Shown here: positions 45,334 to 54,203 of the stretch, piece after piece
Position numbering within the stretch: position 1 is the first letter of the stretch
Layout: each line of letters starts with the position of its first letter
Origin: UBA12481 sp942493265
GTDB lineage: Bacteria > Bacteroidota > Bacteroidia > Bacteroidales > UBA12481
Assembly: GCA_942493265.1 (NCBI GenBank)
Contig: OW818688.1
Location: forward strand, 1,922,001-1,986,000
DNA length: 64,000 nt
Direction: 5' to 3'
Translations under genes and position numbers: made by a program
Notes under the pieces: model-generated
Databases searched by the model: none
Seen by the model: the letters and a program-made list of their open reading frames with translations, nothing else
What the model was told of the DNA's origin: nothing

Positions 45334-48300
45334 TCATTCGACTTTAATCTGTGCCAGAATTTCTTTAATACTTCGTTCGAGTTGCCGGTCAATTCCCTGA
45401 ATATAATCATCGGGCCTGTTTGTCACAATAATATCAGGTGATACGCCGGTGTTTTCTACAAATTTCGTACCGTCGGCCGTCTGTTTGCCTTCAGCCGGAT
45501 ACGTTACGATCCCCCGGTCCATGAGGTACATCCCCTGAGCGGATGCGAGGTTGCCCGATGTTCTTTCGCCGATTATTGCGCCTTTGTTGGTGAGATGGAA
45601 GATCGTCGCAAAATTTTCGCCTCCTGATTCGGTCCATTCATTGATCATGCAAACTTTGGAACCGAAGAAGCCTCCGTCGGGTTCCTTCATCGGGGCCTTG
45701 CCATAGGGCATTCGTGAATAATACATCATGGTACGGTTCATCCGTTCGATCATCCAGTACGGATTGAATCCGCCGCTGTTGAAACGGACGTCCAGAATCA
45801 ACCCTTCTTTGTGTGACTGAGCATAAAAGTACCGGAAAAATGATTCTATTCCAGGGTAGTAGGTATCGGGGATATGTATATAACCAATTTTCCCGCCAGT
45901 TGCCTTATTCACCTTTTCCATGTTGCCGAGAACCCAGTCGTTGTACCTCAGTAAATCTCCCAGCTCCGGAGAATAGGCGGCCGGCTTGACTGTCAGCTTT
46001 CTGGATCCCGAAACCGTTGGCTTATCATTTATCGTGACCTCAATCTTCTCGCCAGCCCTCCCCACCAATAAAGAATCGGGGTTGATCCCATTCGTCAGGG
46101 GAATTCCATCAATGGCCAGCAGGTAATCCCCAGGATTACAGTTCATGCCGGGCAGGGTGAGCGGGCTGCTGGTTCCCTCGTCCCAGTTCTGACCCTGGTA
46201 GATTTTGGTAATACGATAAAAACCGTTTTTCCGATCCTGCACCAGGTCAATTCCCAGAAGGCCGATATTACTTTCCGGGATATCAGGCATATCTCCCCCT
46301 TCGATCTCTACATGGCTCTGGCGCAGCTCAGAAAAGAGGTCTTCAAGCAGATAATTCAAATCGCGACGGGTAGGAATGTTGGGCAGTAATTGCTCATATT
46401 TTCGCTTCATGGAATCCCAGTCAATCCCATGCAGAGTTTCATCATAAAAGAAGTCCCGCTGAATTCGCCAGGCTTCATTAAAGAGCTGAACCCATTCCTT
46501 CCGGTAGTCTATGGCCATCGTCAGGCCCGAAAGATCAACCGCTCCGTCACCGGCTTTTTGGTCGGCCTTGATATCGAGAATGCCAATCGTTCCCGGGGCC
46601 AGATAAACGACCTTATCGCCCGGAGCGGATGGTATGCAGAAATAGGAGTCTTTCAGGAAAACCGACTCCTTCTGTGCCTCCAGATCGAACATTTTAATGG
46701 CCGGTTCGCCATGTGCGGGGGAGGATTGGTACAGCAATTTCCCCTTTAAAGCGATAAGGTCACCATAATTGGAACTTTCGACCGGCAATGGCGTAATCCT
46801 GTTGCCCAACCCAGCCAAATCGATATGCATAGGAGTGGGTTGTCCTTTCTGAAGAGTTGCCATCATGATTTTGGATGGATTGACCATGTGATGATTGCCA
46901 TCCAGGTAGGAATCCTCAATGGAAACATTGCAGTCTGCGATCCAGTACAGGTATTTCCCGTCGGGATCGAACCGCGGGCCCGACGCATTCACCATCTCAT
47001 CGGTCACCCGGTATTCCTTACCCGCCTCAACAGAATAAAGGAAAATCGAACCGAACCAATTCGGATTCAATTTGGTATATACCAGCCATTTGCTATCGGG
47101 CGACCATTCGGCGGCAACGAACCTCTGACTGGCGAAATAGAAGTCGAAAAAGATCTTTTTGGTTTCCCGTGTAGCGATATCGATGGTATAAAAGCATGCC
47201 CTCTGGTCGGCATAACCGATTTTCCTGCTGTCGGGCGACCAGGCCAGTTTCCCCAGCTTTGATTTCAGGACGTTGGTGAGAAGGATCGGTTCTCTGCCGC
47301 CTTCCGGCGATTGAAGATAGATCTGTTCTTCCCCTGAAACATCTGAAATATATGCAAAATACTGTCCATCAGGGCTCCAGACCGGACTACGTTCATTAAC
47401 CCCCGGTGTAGCCGTGAGGTTTCGTGTTACATTCTTTTCACTATCCAGATAGAACAAATCGCCCCGGGCGGAGACGATCACTTTTTTACCATCGGGTGAA
47501 AGCGAAGGAACTGAAATTTTATCCCGGACAGATTTAATTACAGGAGTTAAAAGGGTTGCCGGGAGAGGGATTTCAATATTCAGAACCGTGATTTTATTAT
47601 TGTTGATTGAATACAGGCAGAGCCTTCCCTCATTTTCAAAAATGATCCTCTCCCGATCCAGTTCAGGCCATTTAACAGGCCAATCCTTATAGAAAGTTAA
47701 CTGACTGACCTTTTTGCTATTACAGTTGTATGACCACAGATTTTGCTCTCCTTCTGTTCCCCGGTCGCTCACAAAATAGATGAAATCGCCGCTCCACATG
47801 GGGTGGTGATTGGTCGATTCATCACTGACAACGAGTTCAGCCTGATGTGTTTTGAAATCGTACGTCCAGATTTTTGGTATTGCACCACCGCGGTAACCTT
47901 TCCAGAGCAAAGTTTCCGTGCTGGTCCGGCAGAAAGCAATCTTGCTGCCTTGTGCATTGTAACCTGCCAAATCAGCTTCAGGGATATCGAGTACTTCAGG
48001 AAGTCCACCGGTAACCGCAACCATATGTAACCGGTTGAACCGGTAGCTGTGACTGCTTCGGTTTGAACGGAACAGTACCTGTGTCCCGTCTGGATGCCAA
48101 CCCACGACAAATTCATCGGACTGATGAAAAGTGAGTCGCTTGAGCTTCCCGCCCTCAACAGGCATTACGTACACCTCCCTGTTTCCGTCAAACTCAGCGG
48201 TAAAAGCAATATGCCTGCCATCGGGTGAAAATTTGGGAAACATCTCCTCCCCGATGAATGAGGTGATTTGTTTGACCTTTCGGCCATCAAGATTGCCTAT

Positions 48301-48453
48301 GTATATGTCACCACCATAACAAAATACGATTTTATCCCTGGAAATATCGGGATAGCGCAGCATTTTGGTTTCATTTGCGAGACTGCTGACAGCTGAGAGA
48401 ACTCCCAGGATGATCACCAGAAATAATTGGGGGGGTGTGGTTGGAATCTTCAT
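45334..48453 (-). CDS. Tricorn-like S41 protease, secreted
   Basis: The longest frame opens with a TTG; ATG 48453 gives the best signal (PPQLFLVIILGVLSAVSSLA) though ATG 48486 is possible. The 1039-aa protein has the tricorn order: a six/seven-bladed propeller with FSPDGRHIAFTAEF-type repeats, a helical C1 domain (QRDFFYDETLHGIDWDSMKRKYE), a PDZ domain (LLAIDGIPLTNG) and an S41 catalytic domain with LDVRFNSGGFNPYW and the nucleophile Ser in NEWTESGGENFATIF. Tricorn proteases trim peptides; a secreted Bacteroidota form would act in the periplasm or on nutrients. An operon with the TPR gene is likely. Confidence 0.87.
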   Translation of the reverse strand: MKIPTTPPQLFLVIILGVLSAVSSLANETKMLRYPDISRDKIVFCYGGDIYIGNLDGRKVKQITSFIGEEMFPKFSPDGRHIAFTAEFDGNREVYVMPVEGGKLKRLTFHQSDEFVVGWHPDGTQVLFRSNRSSHSYRFNRLHMVAVTGGLPEVLDIPEADLAGYNAQGSKIAFCRTSTETLLWKGYRGGAIPKIWTYDFKTHQAELVVSDESTNHHPMWSGDFIYFVSDRGTEGEQNLWSYNCNSKKVSQLTFYKDWPVKWPELDRERIIFENEGRLCLYSINNNKITVLNIEIPLPATLLTPVIKSVRDKISVPSLSPDGKKVIVSARGDLFYLDSEKNVTRNLTATPGVNERSPVWSPDGQYFAYISDVSGEEQIYLQSPEGGREPILLTNVLKSKLGKLAWSPDSRKIGYADQRACFYTIDIATRETKKIFFDFYFASQRFVAAEWSPDSKWLVYTKLNPNWFGSIFLYSVEAGKEYRVTDEMVNASGPRFDPDGKYLYWIADCNVSIEDSYLDGNHHMVNPSKIMMATLQKGQPTPMHIDLAGLGNRITPLPVESSNYGDLIALKGKLLYQSSPAHGEPAIKMFDLEAQKESVFLKDSYFCIPSAPGDKVVYLAPGTIGILDIKADQKAGDGAVDLSGLTMAIDYRKEWVQLFNEAWRIQRDFFYDETLHGIDWDSMKRKYEQLLPNIPTRRDLNYLLEDLFSELRQSHVEIEGGDMPDIPESNIGLLGIDLVQDRKNGFYRITKIYQGQNWDEGTSSPLTLPGMNCNPGDYLLAIDGIPLTNGINPDSLLVGRAGEKIEVTINDKPTVSGSRKLTVKPAAYSPELGDLLRYNDWVLGNMEKVNKATGGKIGYIHIPDTYYPGIESFFRYFYAQSHKEGLILDVRFNSGGFNPYWMIERMNRTMMYYSRMPYGKAPMKEPDGGFFGSKVCMINEWTESGGENFATIFHLTNKGAIIGERTSGNLASAQGMYLMDRGIVTYPAEGKQTADGTKFVENTGVSPDIIVTNRPDDYIQGIDRQLERSIKEILAQIKVE

Positions 48454-48571
48454 TGGTTTGGTTCGTTTGTGCTTTTTGTGCGCCATAAAATTGTTAATCA
48501 ACTAACACAAGACGAACCATTTTTAATACTGCTGCATAACTAATCTGGTAATAAGGTGCTTTCTTTTGCAG

Positions 48572-49801
48572 CTATTTCAGATAAACCAGCATAACTACCG
48601 GATTATCTTCCTCTTTCAACTGGTTGTAAAGCGCAACCGCCCTATTTGATTTCTTGCTGAGATCGATCTTCCCTTTTTTGGCAAGTTCCTTTATCTCCTG
48701 CAAATATTCCAGCGCGGTTATGGTTGATATCCAGATATTTCCCTCCCGGTTGGTGAATTCCGGATAAAACGATATCCCGCCATCCAGATCATTGGGGATT
48801 TTCAGGGTAGGGGGATAACCTGCATTTTCGGGTACATTGGCAGCCATCATCGATGCCGGCGAGTTCTCCTTTTTGTTCATCCTCACCAGGTAACATTTGG
48901 TTTGGAGCCGGGCCCTGAAAAGCAGAAAATCATCTGATTCAAAAACTGCCTGGTTTACAATAAAATCACTGGATAAACTTTTGGTCCGGGAGCTAAAGAG
49001 GCCTCCCAGCCATTTTGGACCGGCATATTTCCCCTTGTTTAAAAAGTACCGGGCCTTAATTCCTTCCGGGGAGGCTTCATACACGGTGTCAGAAGCACAA
49101 GCATCGAACAGATATTTGTTTTTGTACCACACTTCAGATCTTTCTCCCGAAAAAGTCATCATCATGGCCTGGGGGCGTGAGCGCCACTCGTCAGTGTTTT
49201 TCAAAGGGCTTGAAACGGTCTGGATCGCAGCACCCTTTCGATCGACCAGTATAGCCTCGTAATTCCCGGGAGGAATCACCTCGGGTGGCGTCCGTTTGGC
49301 TCCAATTTTCAAAATACGGTTAGGAGATAGCATGATGGTGCGGCCCGATAGTTTGGATTTATCGGCTTTAATGTCTTCAATAAACTTGCCGTCGTAACTA
49401 TAGCACAATTCATTGTGAGTAAAATTGCGGTGGAAATAAACTCGTTTCTCTTCCGGTAATAAGGAAAAGTCTGATCCCATTGACAATTCTCCGGGTCCAT
49501 TGCCGATCCGTCCGATCTTGTTCTTTAACTGCCCGTTACGACTGAATCTCAAAAGACCGATTCCATGCGAGGCCAGTACGAATACTTCATCAGGCGTCAT
49601 TTGCAGATTAATCACCCAGCCTATCGGGAAGTCAGGCAATCCCTGTAACGGAATGTAGGTGATGCTGTCGGCGAAATCGCTTAATTTCATCTTAACCTGG
49701 TTTTTCATACCGGCAACCACATCTATCGTGATGGGGGGCTTTATTTCCCCTGCAGCCAGACAGATGGCCAACAGAGCTGAAAAATGGAAGACCCTTTTCA
49801 T
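48572..49801 (-). CDS. Secreted 6-bladed propeller protein
   Basis: ATG 49801 is used, since the longer frame starts with TTG and overlaps the upstream stop. The 409-aa product has a signal peptide (HFSALLAICLAAG) and the propeller-family landmarks: DSITYIPLQGLPDF, VFVLASHGIGLLRFSRNGQL and the hinge RIGNGPGELSMG. It resembles 11542-12678. It follows the thioredoxin-like gene by about 5 bp, placing it in the 53374-48572 run. Confidence 0.72.
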   Translation of the reverse strand: MKRVFHFSALLAICLAAGEIKPPITIDVVAGMKNQVKMKLSDFADSITYIPLQGLPDFPIGWVINLQMTPDEVFVLASHGIGLLRFSRNGQLKNKIGRIGNGPGELSMGSDFSLLPEEKRVYFHRNFTHNELCYSYDGKFIEDIKADKSKLSGRTIMLSPNRILKIGAKRTPPEVIPPGNYEAILVDRKGAAIQTVSSPLKNTDEWRSRPQAMMMTFSGERSEVWYKNKYLFDACASDTVYEASPEGIKARYFLNKGKYAGPKWLGGLFSSRTKSLSSDFIVNQAVFESDDFLLFRARLQTKCYLVRMNKKENSPASMMAANVPENAGYPPTLKIPNDLDGGISFYPEFTNREGNIWISTITALEYLQEIKELAKKGKIDLSKKSNRAVALYNQLKEEDNPVVMLVYLK

Positions 49802-49806
49802 GCGTT

Positions 49807-51012
49807 TCAATTGATCATCTTATCAACGATTTTCCTGATCTCCTCATCGGAGGTTTTTTCGTTATACCCAACAATAACTTTCTTAACTGCCCGATTTTCA
49901 TTGAGAACAAAAAAAACAGGATAAGAACTAACCGAATAACTTTTAAGCACGTCCTTTGTCCCCAGCAGATATTTGTAATCAAATCTGTTTCGATTCATGT
50001 AATTCTTAAGCACATCCAGGTTTTTGCTGGTACTTTCGATGGCAACAAAGTCGAAATCCGCCTTTTTGTATTCGGTATCCAATTGTTTTAGAAATGGAAC
50101 GGATGCCTTGCAGGGTCCGCAGCTCACACTGGTGAATTGTATTAACAGAACTTTGCTTTTTAAACTGCTTAACGCAACAGGTATGTTTTCTGCTGATTGT
50201 AAAGTCCAGTCGGGGGCGGTTTTGCCAAGCAATTCATGCTCCTTGGTTTTTTCCCCACCGATTCGGTAAGATTGAATTCTATAGCCGGCCGGAAAATAAC
50301 TCGACGCATTAAAGTCCTTGATATTAAGTTTATTTAGCTCATAATCCGTACAGGTTGTCACCGAAATGTTATGCGACATTTCTCTTCTGATTTTATAAGG
50401 CAGATCAGATGATTTATTTATCCAGATCTCGTAGGCAGATTGATTATCTCCATAAGTATAGGGGGATAGTGGCATGTGGTGTGCTTTGCCAAAAAATTCA
50501 ACCTGCCTGTCCTCATAAATGGTCAATTTCACATAAACGGACCCTTTTAAGTCATTAATAGCAATGGAAATACTATCAGTGGTTTCAAGGGCATACCTTA
50601 AAATGTTTTTTGCGAAGTTGAAAAAGGGCGGTGTTACTGGCCGGAATGGTAAAGGTCTGACAGTAAAGCTATCAAGCACTACCATTTTGTCGTCATGATA
50701 AACAAGAGCTCTCATCTGACCGTCGTAACAAAATTCGAGCATTGCATTATCCTTTTGGTTCAGGTGTACAAATTTAGCCCCTATGGTGGTGTCAGCATGA
50801 TTATCGTACTCTGTCACATAAGAAAAATTGATATCCGAGGCTGCTGTGTCCCCGGGTGCCCAGTTTTCTCCTTTTAGATTATAGGCCGCCGATTCAATTT
50901 TGTCGAGATTTTTTAAAACCGTTTTCAGGTAATCCTTTGAGGTATAATTCTCATTGCATGAAATGAGCAGGATTATTGATAAGGTTAATGGGATGATTGA
51001 TTTCTTGTTCAT
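49807..51012 (-). CDS. Thioredoxin-like lipoprotein with large N-terminal domain
   Basis: A 401-aa protein with a lipobox (LSIILLISC, Cys about 19). The first about 250 residues form a beta-rich domain with no recognised family (FGKAHHMPLSP, IWINKSSDLPYKIRREM). The last 150 are a TlpA/AhpC-type thioredoxin fold with the redox motif VSCGPCKASVPFL and the cis-Pro region SYPVFFVL. It should act as an envelope thiol-disulfide oxidoreductase or reductase. It lies 21 bp after the esterase gene and just before the 6-bladed propeller gene. Confidence 0.8.
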   Translation of the reverse strand: MNKKSIIPLTLSIILLISCNENYTSKDYLKTVLKNLDKIESAAYNLKGENWAPGDTAASDINFSYVTEYDNHADTTIGAKFVHLNQKDNAMLEFCYDGQMRALVYHDDKMVVLDSFTVRPLPFRPVTPPFFNFAKNILRYALETTDSISIAINDLKGSVYVKLTIYEDRQVEFFGKAHHMPLSPYTYGDNQSAYEIWINKSSDLPYKIRREMSHNISVTTCTDYELNKLNIKDFNASSYFPAGYRIQSYRIGGEKTKEHELLGKTAPDWTLQSAENIPVALSSLKSKVLLIQFTSVSCGPCKASVPFLKQLDTEYKKADFDFVAIESTSKNLDVLKNYMNRNRFDYKYLLGTKDVLKSYSVSSYPVFFVLNENRAVKKVIVGYNEKTSDEEIRKIVDKMIN

Positions 51013-51033
51013 GTTTTAGGCTATTATGCAGCG

Positions 51034-51876
51034 TCATTGATTATCGATTATCTCCCCGGTGTATTTCCATTCCCGGAAAAGGCATTTCAATCCTTCAAAC
51101 ACGGAACTGGCCGGAACATGACCCTCACCTTCCAAAACACTTAAACGACAGGTCAGTCCTTCTGGCTTATTGATATCAATGACCTCCTTTAAGGCACCAT
51201 TCAGCCGGATAATGGTCGGGAAATCTTGCTCACCCATCACCAGAAACAGGAACCTTTTGCCACTCTTCCAGTTTTTGACCAGGCTATCCCTGCCGGCGGT
51301 GAAAACCGGGACAGAAAGTGTTGCACTTGCGGCGATATAGGCATTAAACGCCCCCGGATTATTGAACATGGCGTAAATAGTGGTAAATCCGGTATTTGAG
51401 GTCCCGAAGAGTATCCGGTAATCTTCAGTCCGATAGGTTGTGTTGATAAAAGGGATCAGTTCATCGGAGATAAAACTCAGATATTGAACAGCTCTGCCTC
51501 CCGCTTTGGAACCATCCTGATAGGTTATCTCATCCGGATAAATATCTTTATCGCGGTTTGTGTTTTTAATGCCAACCACGATAAACTCCGGTATCTGTCC
51601 CAGAAATTCGAGATAGCGGATACTTCCGATAAGCCCCGGTGTGGCATTTAATTCCCCATCCATCATATAAAGGACCGGATACTTTTTGCCGGATTTTTCG
51701 TACTCTTCGGGCACCGAAACATAGATCTCCCGATTTTCCCCGATCTTTTCGGAGTAGATTTTATGATATTTCGCCAATATCAGGTCATTCTGCGTTGGAT
51801 CCTGTGCCCTTCCCATAACAAAGCATAAAATGGCCAACGCGACGGTTACAATGGTTTTTGTGATTTTCATGATCAT
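51034..51876 (-). CDS. Secreted esterase of the Fes/EsteraseD type, second copy
   Basis: A 280-aa protein with signal (TIVTVALAILCFVMGRAQ; ATG 51870 is an alternative start). It has the PF00756 hydrolase layout: YPVLYMMDGELNATPGL, FIVVGIKNTNRDKDIYPD and the nucleophile elbow LFGTSNTGFTTIYAMFNN (GTSNTG fits GxSxG); the closing His is likely in EGEGHVPASS. It is a paralogue of 39942-40775 and, like it, sits behind a T9SS propeller gene (19-bp gap here). Confidence 0.8.
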   Translation of the reverse strand: MIMKITKTIVTVALAILCFVMGRAQDPTQNDLILAKYHKIYSEKIGENREIYVSVPEEYEKSGKKYPVLYMMDGELNATPGLIGSIRYLEFLGQIPEFIVVGIKNTNRDKDIYPDEITYQDGSKAGGRAVQYLSFISDELIPFINTTYRTEDYRILFGTSNTGFTTIYAMFNNPGAFNAYIAASATLSVPVFTAGRDSLVKNWKSGKRFLFLVMGEQDFPTIIRLNGALKEVIDINKPEGLTCRLSVLEGEGHVPASSVFEGLKCLFREWKYTGEIIDNQ

Positions 51877-51895
51877 TTCAGGATATCATGTAAAG

Positions 51896-53374
51896 TTAAT
51901 ACAGAACTACCTTTTTGTTAACCCTTAGGCCGTCAATGATCAGACTAACAAAATAAACCCCGGGAGAATTACCATATAAATCGATGTCGGACAATTTGTT
52001 GGAGATAATCGTGCCACTATAAACTTCTTCTCCGACCAGATTTGTTACCTGAATATCCGCCCGATTAAAGGGAAATTCAGACAATGAAACCGTGATTTTT
52101 CCTTTAGTCGGATTCGGAAAAACCTGAACCTGTTGTTGCAGGTGGTGATCGTCAATACCAGAGGCATCGAGAATCCGGAGGGTAAATGAGGCAATGGCAG
52201 ATGCATTGACCGGGTCGGTTGCCATGATCTTAATCTGAAACGTCCCTGGCTGTTCCGGGATCCCGGTTAATCGGATCGAATCGGCATCAAAACTCAGCCA
52301 ATCGGGAAGCGGATTGCCATTACCCAGGCTGGCGGTATAGGTTAAAGTTTGATTGCCGTTATCATCGATGAAGGTACTGTCGGATAGGGTATACGTATTG
52401 GATCGCCCGGTTTTAAATGTCTGATTTTGCACGGTATATCTCAGGTAAGGGGTAAAGTTGGTTTGCCTCAGGCTATCAATCAGGTTGTCAATGGCTACCC
52501 AATAGATAAAGTAGGAGGATAAAGCGTTTCCGCCCCGCATGAAAAACAGGTACTTATTGTCTTTTGTAACAAACGGACAGGCTTCCCAGTTGGGATTCGG
52601 GGTGTTGACCTGAGTTCCGAGGGTTTTCGGGTTCGTCCAGCGGCCATTCTCAGTTTTATAACTGATATACAGATCGCTGGCTGAGCCAGAATTGAAGCGA
52701 CAGAGGATGATGTAGGATTCATCCCTCGAGATGAAAAAGTCATTCTCAGTTACAGATGTATTGATCGGTACCCCAAGACTTTGCAGTGTTGAATCGCCAT
52801 TTCTGACATTCAATTTGTACAGATCGGCAACTGAACTGGCTGATGATGTTGAGGAAGCCGTGAAATAGTTTTTAAGGTCCGTCTCCTGGAAATAATGAGC
52901 ATGGCGATTCGCCGAAAGCAGGCGTTGGGGAGTTGTCCATCCCGTACCATTTCTCCGGGAATAATAGGCGCATACCAGCGTGTTGTTATTCAGCATTTTC
53001 TGCATGTACATGATGCTGTCGTTCGCGGATAAGCAGGGTCCAATAAACCCTTCGAATGCAACAGAGGGGCCTGTCCAACTGGTACCGGTGAATTTGTAGC
53101 ATTTTATCCGCTGACTGGAAGCTGGCCAGTTGTCCAGTTCGCCATAATAAATCTCTTTATTATCTGCAGAAATGGTAATCCTTTCCGCAGCCGCAAGTCC
53201 GGGGGTGACCTGCAATGAGAATATTTTTGGGGTTATTCCCGGAACCTGTTGACCCAGATACTTGCTGGTTGTCGGTATGGTCTGGGCTAAGGATGCACTT
53301 GCCAAAAACAAAAAGATGATTGGAAGCAGACTGGTTTTCAAGGGTACTGCAAAGTGGTGATGAAGTCTTTTCAT
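51896..53374 (-). CDS. T9SS-exported PD40 propeller protein, copy 2
   Basis: The 492-aa protein has a signal peptide (LPIIFLFLASASLAQ), PD40/WD40-like blades (ISADNKEIYYGELDN, KYLFFMRGGNALSSYFIY), an Ig/cadherin-like domain (LPDWLSFDADSIRLTGIP) and a T9SS sorting domain (VFPNPTKGKITV ... SPGVYFVSLIIDG). Its order and many short stretches match 40873-42306, including DSLRQTNFTPYL / DSLKHTNFLPYL. It lies directly downstream of the LytTR regulator and has promoter site F. Confidence 0.82.
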   Translation of the reverse strand: MKRLHHHFAVPLKTSLLPIIFLFLASASLAQTIPTTSKYLGQQVPGITPKIFSLQVTPGLAAAERITISADNKEIYYGELDNWPASSQRIKCYKFTGTSWTGPSVAFEGFIGPCLSANDSIMYMQKMLNNNTLVCAYYSRRNGTGWTTPQRLLSANRHAHYFQETDLKNYFTASSTSSASSVADLYKLNVRNGDSTLQSLGVPINTSVTENDFFISRDESYIILCRFNSGSASDLYISYKTENGRWTNPKTLGTQVNTPNPNWEACPFVTKDNKYLFFMRGGNALSSYFIYWVAIDNLIDSLRQTNFTPYLRYTVQNQTFKTGRSNTYTLSDSTFIDDNGNQTLTYTASLGNGNPLPDWLSFDADSIRLTGIPEQPGTFQIKIMATDPVNASAIASFTLRILDASGIDDHHLQQQVQVFPNPTKGKITVSLSEFPFNRADIQVTNLVGEEVYSGTIISNKLSDIDLYGNSPGVYFVSLIIDGLRVNKKVVLY

Positions 53375-53402
53375 TGAGATGTGATTTTTAGAAATTCTGT
53401 CT

Positions 53403-53471
53403 CAAAGAAAATGGACGATCAACCTATATCACAGGAGAAAGTGATAACCGGCAATATAAAGTGATAAGTGG
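53403..53471 (-). promoter_or_regulatory. LytTR-like promoter, site F (for the 53374 gene)
   Basis: Coding direction: half-sites CCACTTATC (53463-53471) and CCGGTTATC (53443-53451), 20-bp period, GTG instead of TTG at 53430-53432, TTTG at 53403-53406. It lies just past the stop of the LytTR regulator gene. Confidence 0.68.
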
Positions 53472-53478
53472 TATTTGG

Positions 53479-54201
53479 CTACGAAAGATCTTTCATTTTG
53501 CTGGCATACCGGCGACTGATTTCCAGAGGAGTGGATTGGTTTTTCAGGTATACAGCATGAGTGGTATCGGGTTTCTTCTCAATGCGGTCGACATGGCCGA
53601 TGTTGATGATACATGACCGGTGGATCCGAATGAAATGATTGGCCGGGAGTTCTTCCTGCCACTGCTTCATTGTTTTTAAAACCAGGCAGTGCCTGCCTTC
53701 GATGCAATCAATCCTCGAGTAATTACCGACAGGGGAAATCTGGGTAATGGAACTGATTTTAAGAAACGCCGACCTGGAATTCGTAAACCGCACATAAATG
53801 CTGTCGTCATAGTTAAAAACCTTTACTGGCTTTTCCGAACCGGATTTTGAGGCGAGTATCCGGGTAAGGGAATTCTTCAGCCGTTCGGGGCTGACTGGTT
53901 TCAGCAGGTAATCGGCTGCATTCACCTCAAAGGCCCTGATGGCATAATCGTCGTAAGCAGTTACAAAGATGATCTCGATTGAATTGTCTGCCATTTCCAG
54001 TAGATCGAAACCCGTTTCACCGTTGAGCTGAATATCAAGAAAAACCAATCCGGGCTGATGTAGCCGGATCAAATCCATGGCGGAACTACAGGAAGCTGCT
54101 TCACCAACTATTTCGATCTCCGGATGTGAATCCAGTAGTTTTCGCAGGTTGACCCTGGCCAACCGTTCGTCATCAACAATAATGGCTTTCATGGTTTTCA
54201 T
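53479..54201 (-). CDS. LytTR response regulator (likely controller of the six promoters)
   Basis: The product (about 240 aa) has a receiver domain, with the acidic pair in IIVDDERL, the phosphorylated Asp in LVFLDIQLNG, and the Lys of DYLLKP, followed by a LytTR DNA-binding domain (HFIRIHRSCIINIGHVDRIE). ATG 54201 and 54192 are both possible; a GTG at 54207 would overlap the kinase stop as GTGA, hinting at coupled translation. It forms a pair with the kinase upstream. The six LytTR-like promoters lie on its side of the window, so it is the best candidate regulator for them. Confidence 0.87.
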   Translation of the reverse strand: MKTMKAIIVDDERLARVNLRKLLDSHPEIEIVGEAASCSSAMDLIRLHQPGLVFLDIQLNGETGFDLLEMADNSIEIIFVTAYDDYAIRAFEVNAADYLLKPVSPERLKNSLTRILASKSGSEKPVKVFNYDDSIYVRFTNSRSAFLKISSITQISPVGNYSRIDCIEGRHCLVLKTMKQWQEELPANHFIRIHRSCIINIGHVDRIEKKPDTTHAVYLKNQSTPLEISRRYASKMKDLS

Positions 54202-54203
54202 TT

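Noticed and set aside
28609..53471. The six repeats as a CRISPR-like or interspersed repeat family
   Set aside because: They are not clustered, are not identical, always lie directly upstream of minus-strand genes, and keep promoter-type spacing.
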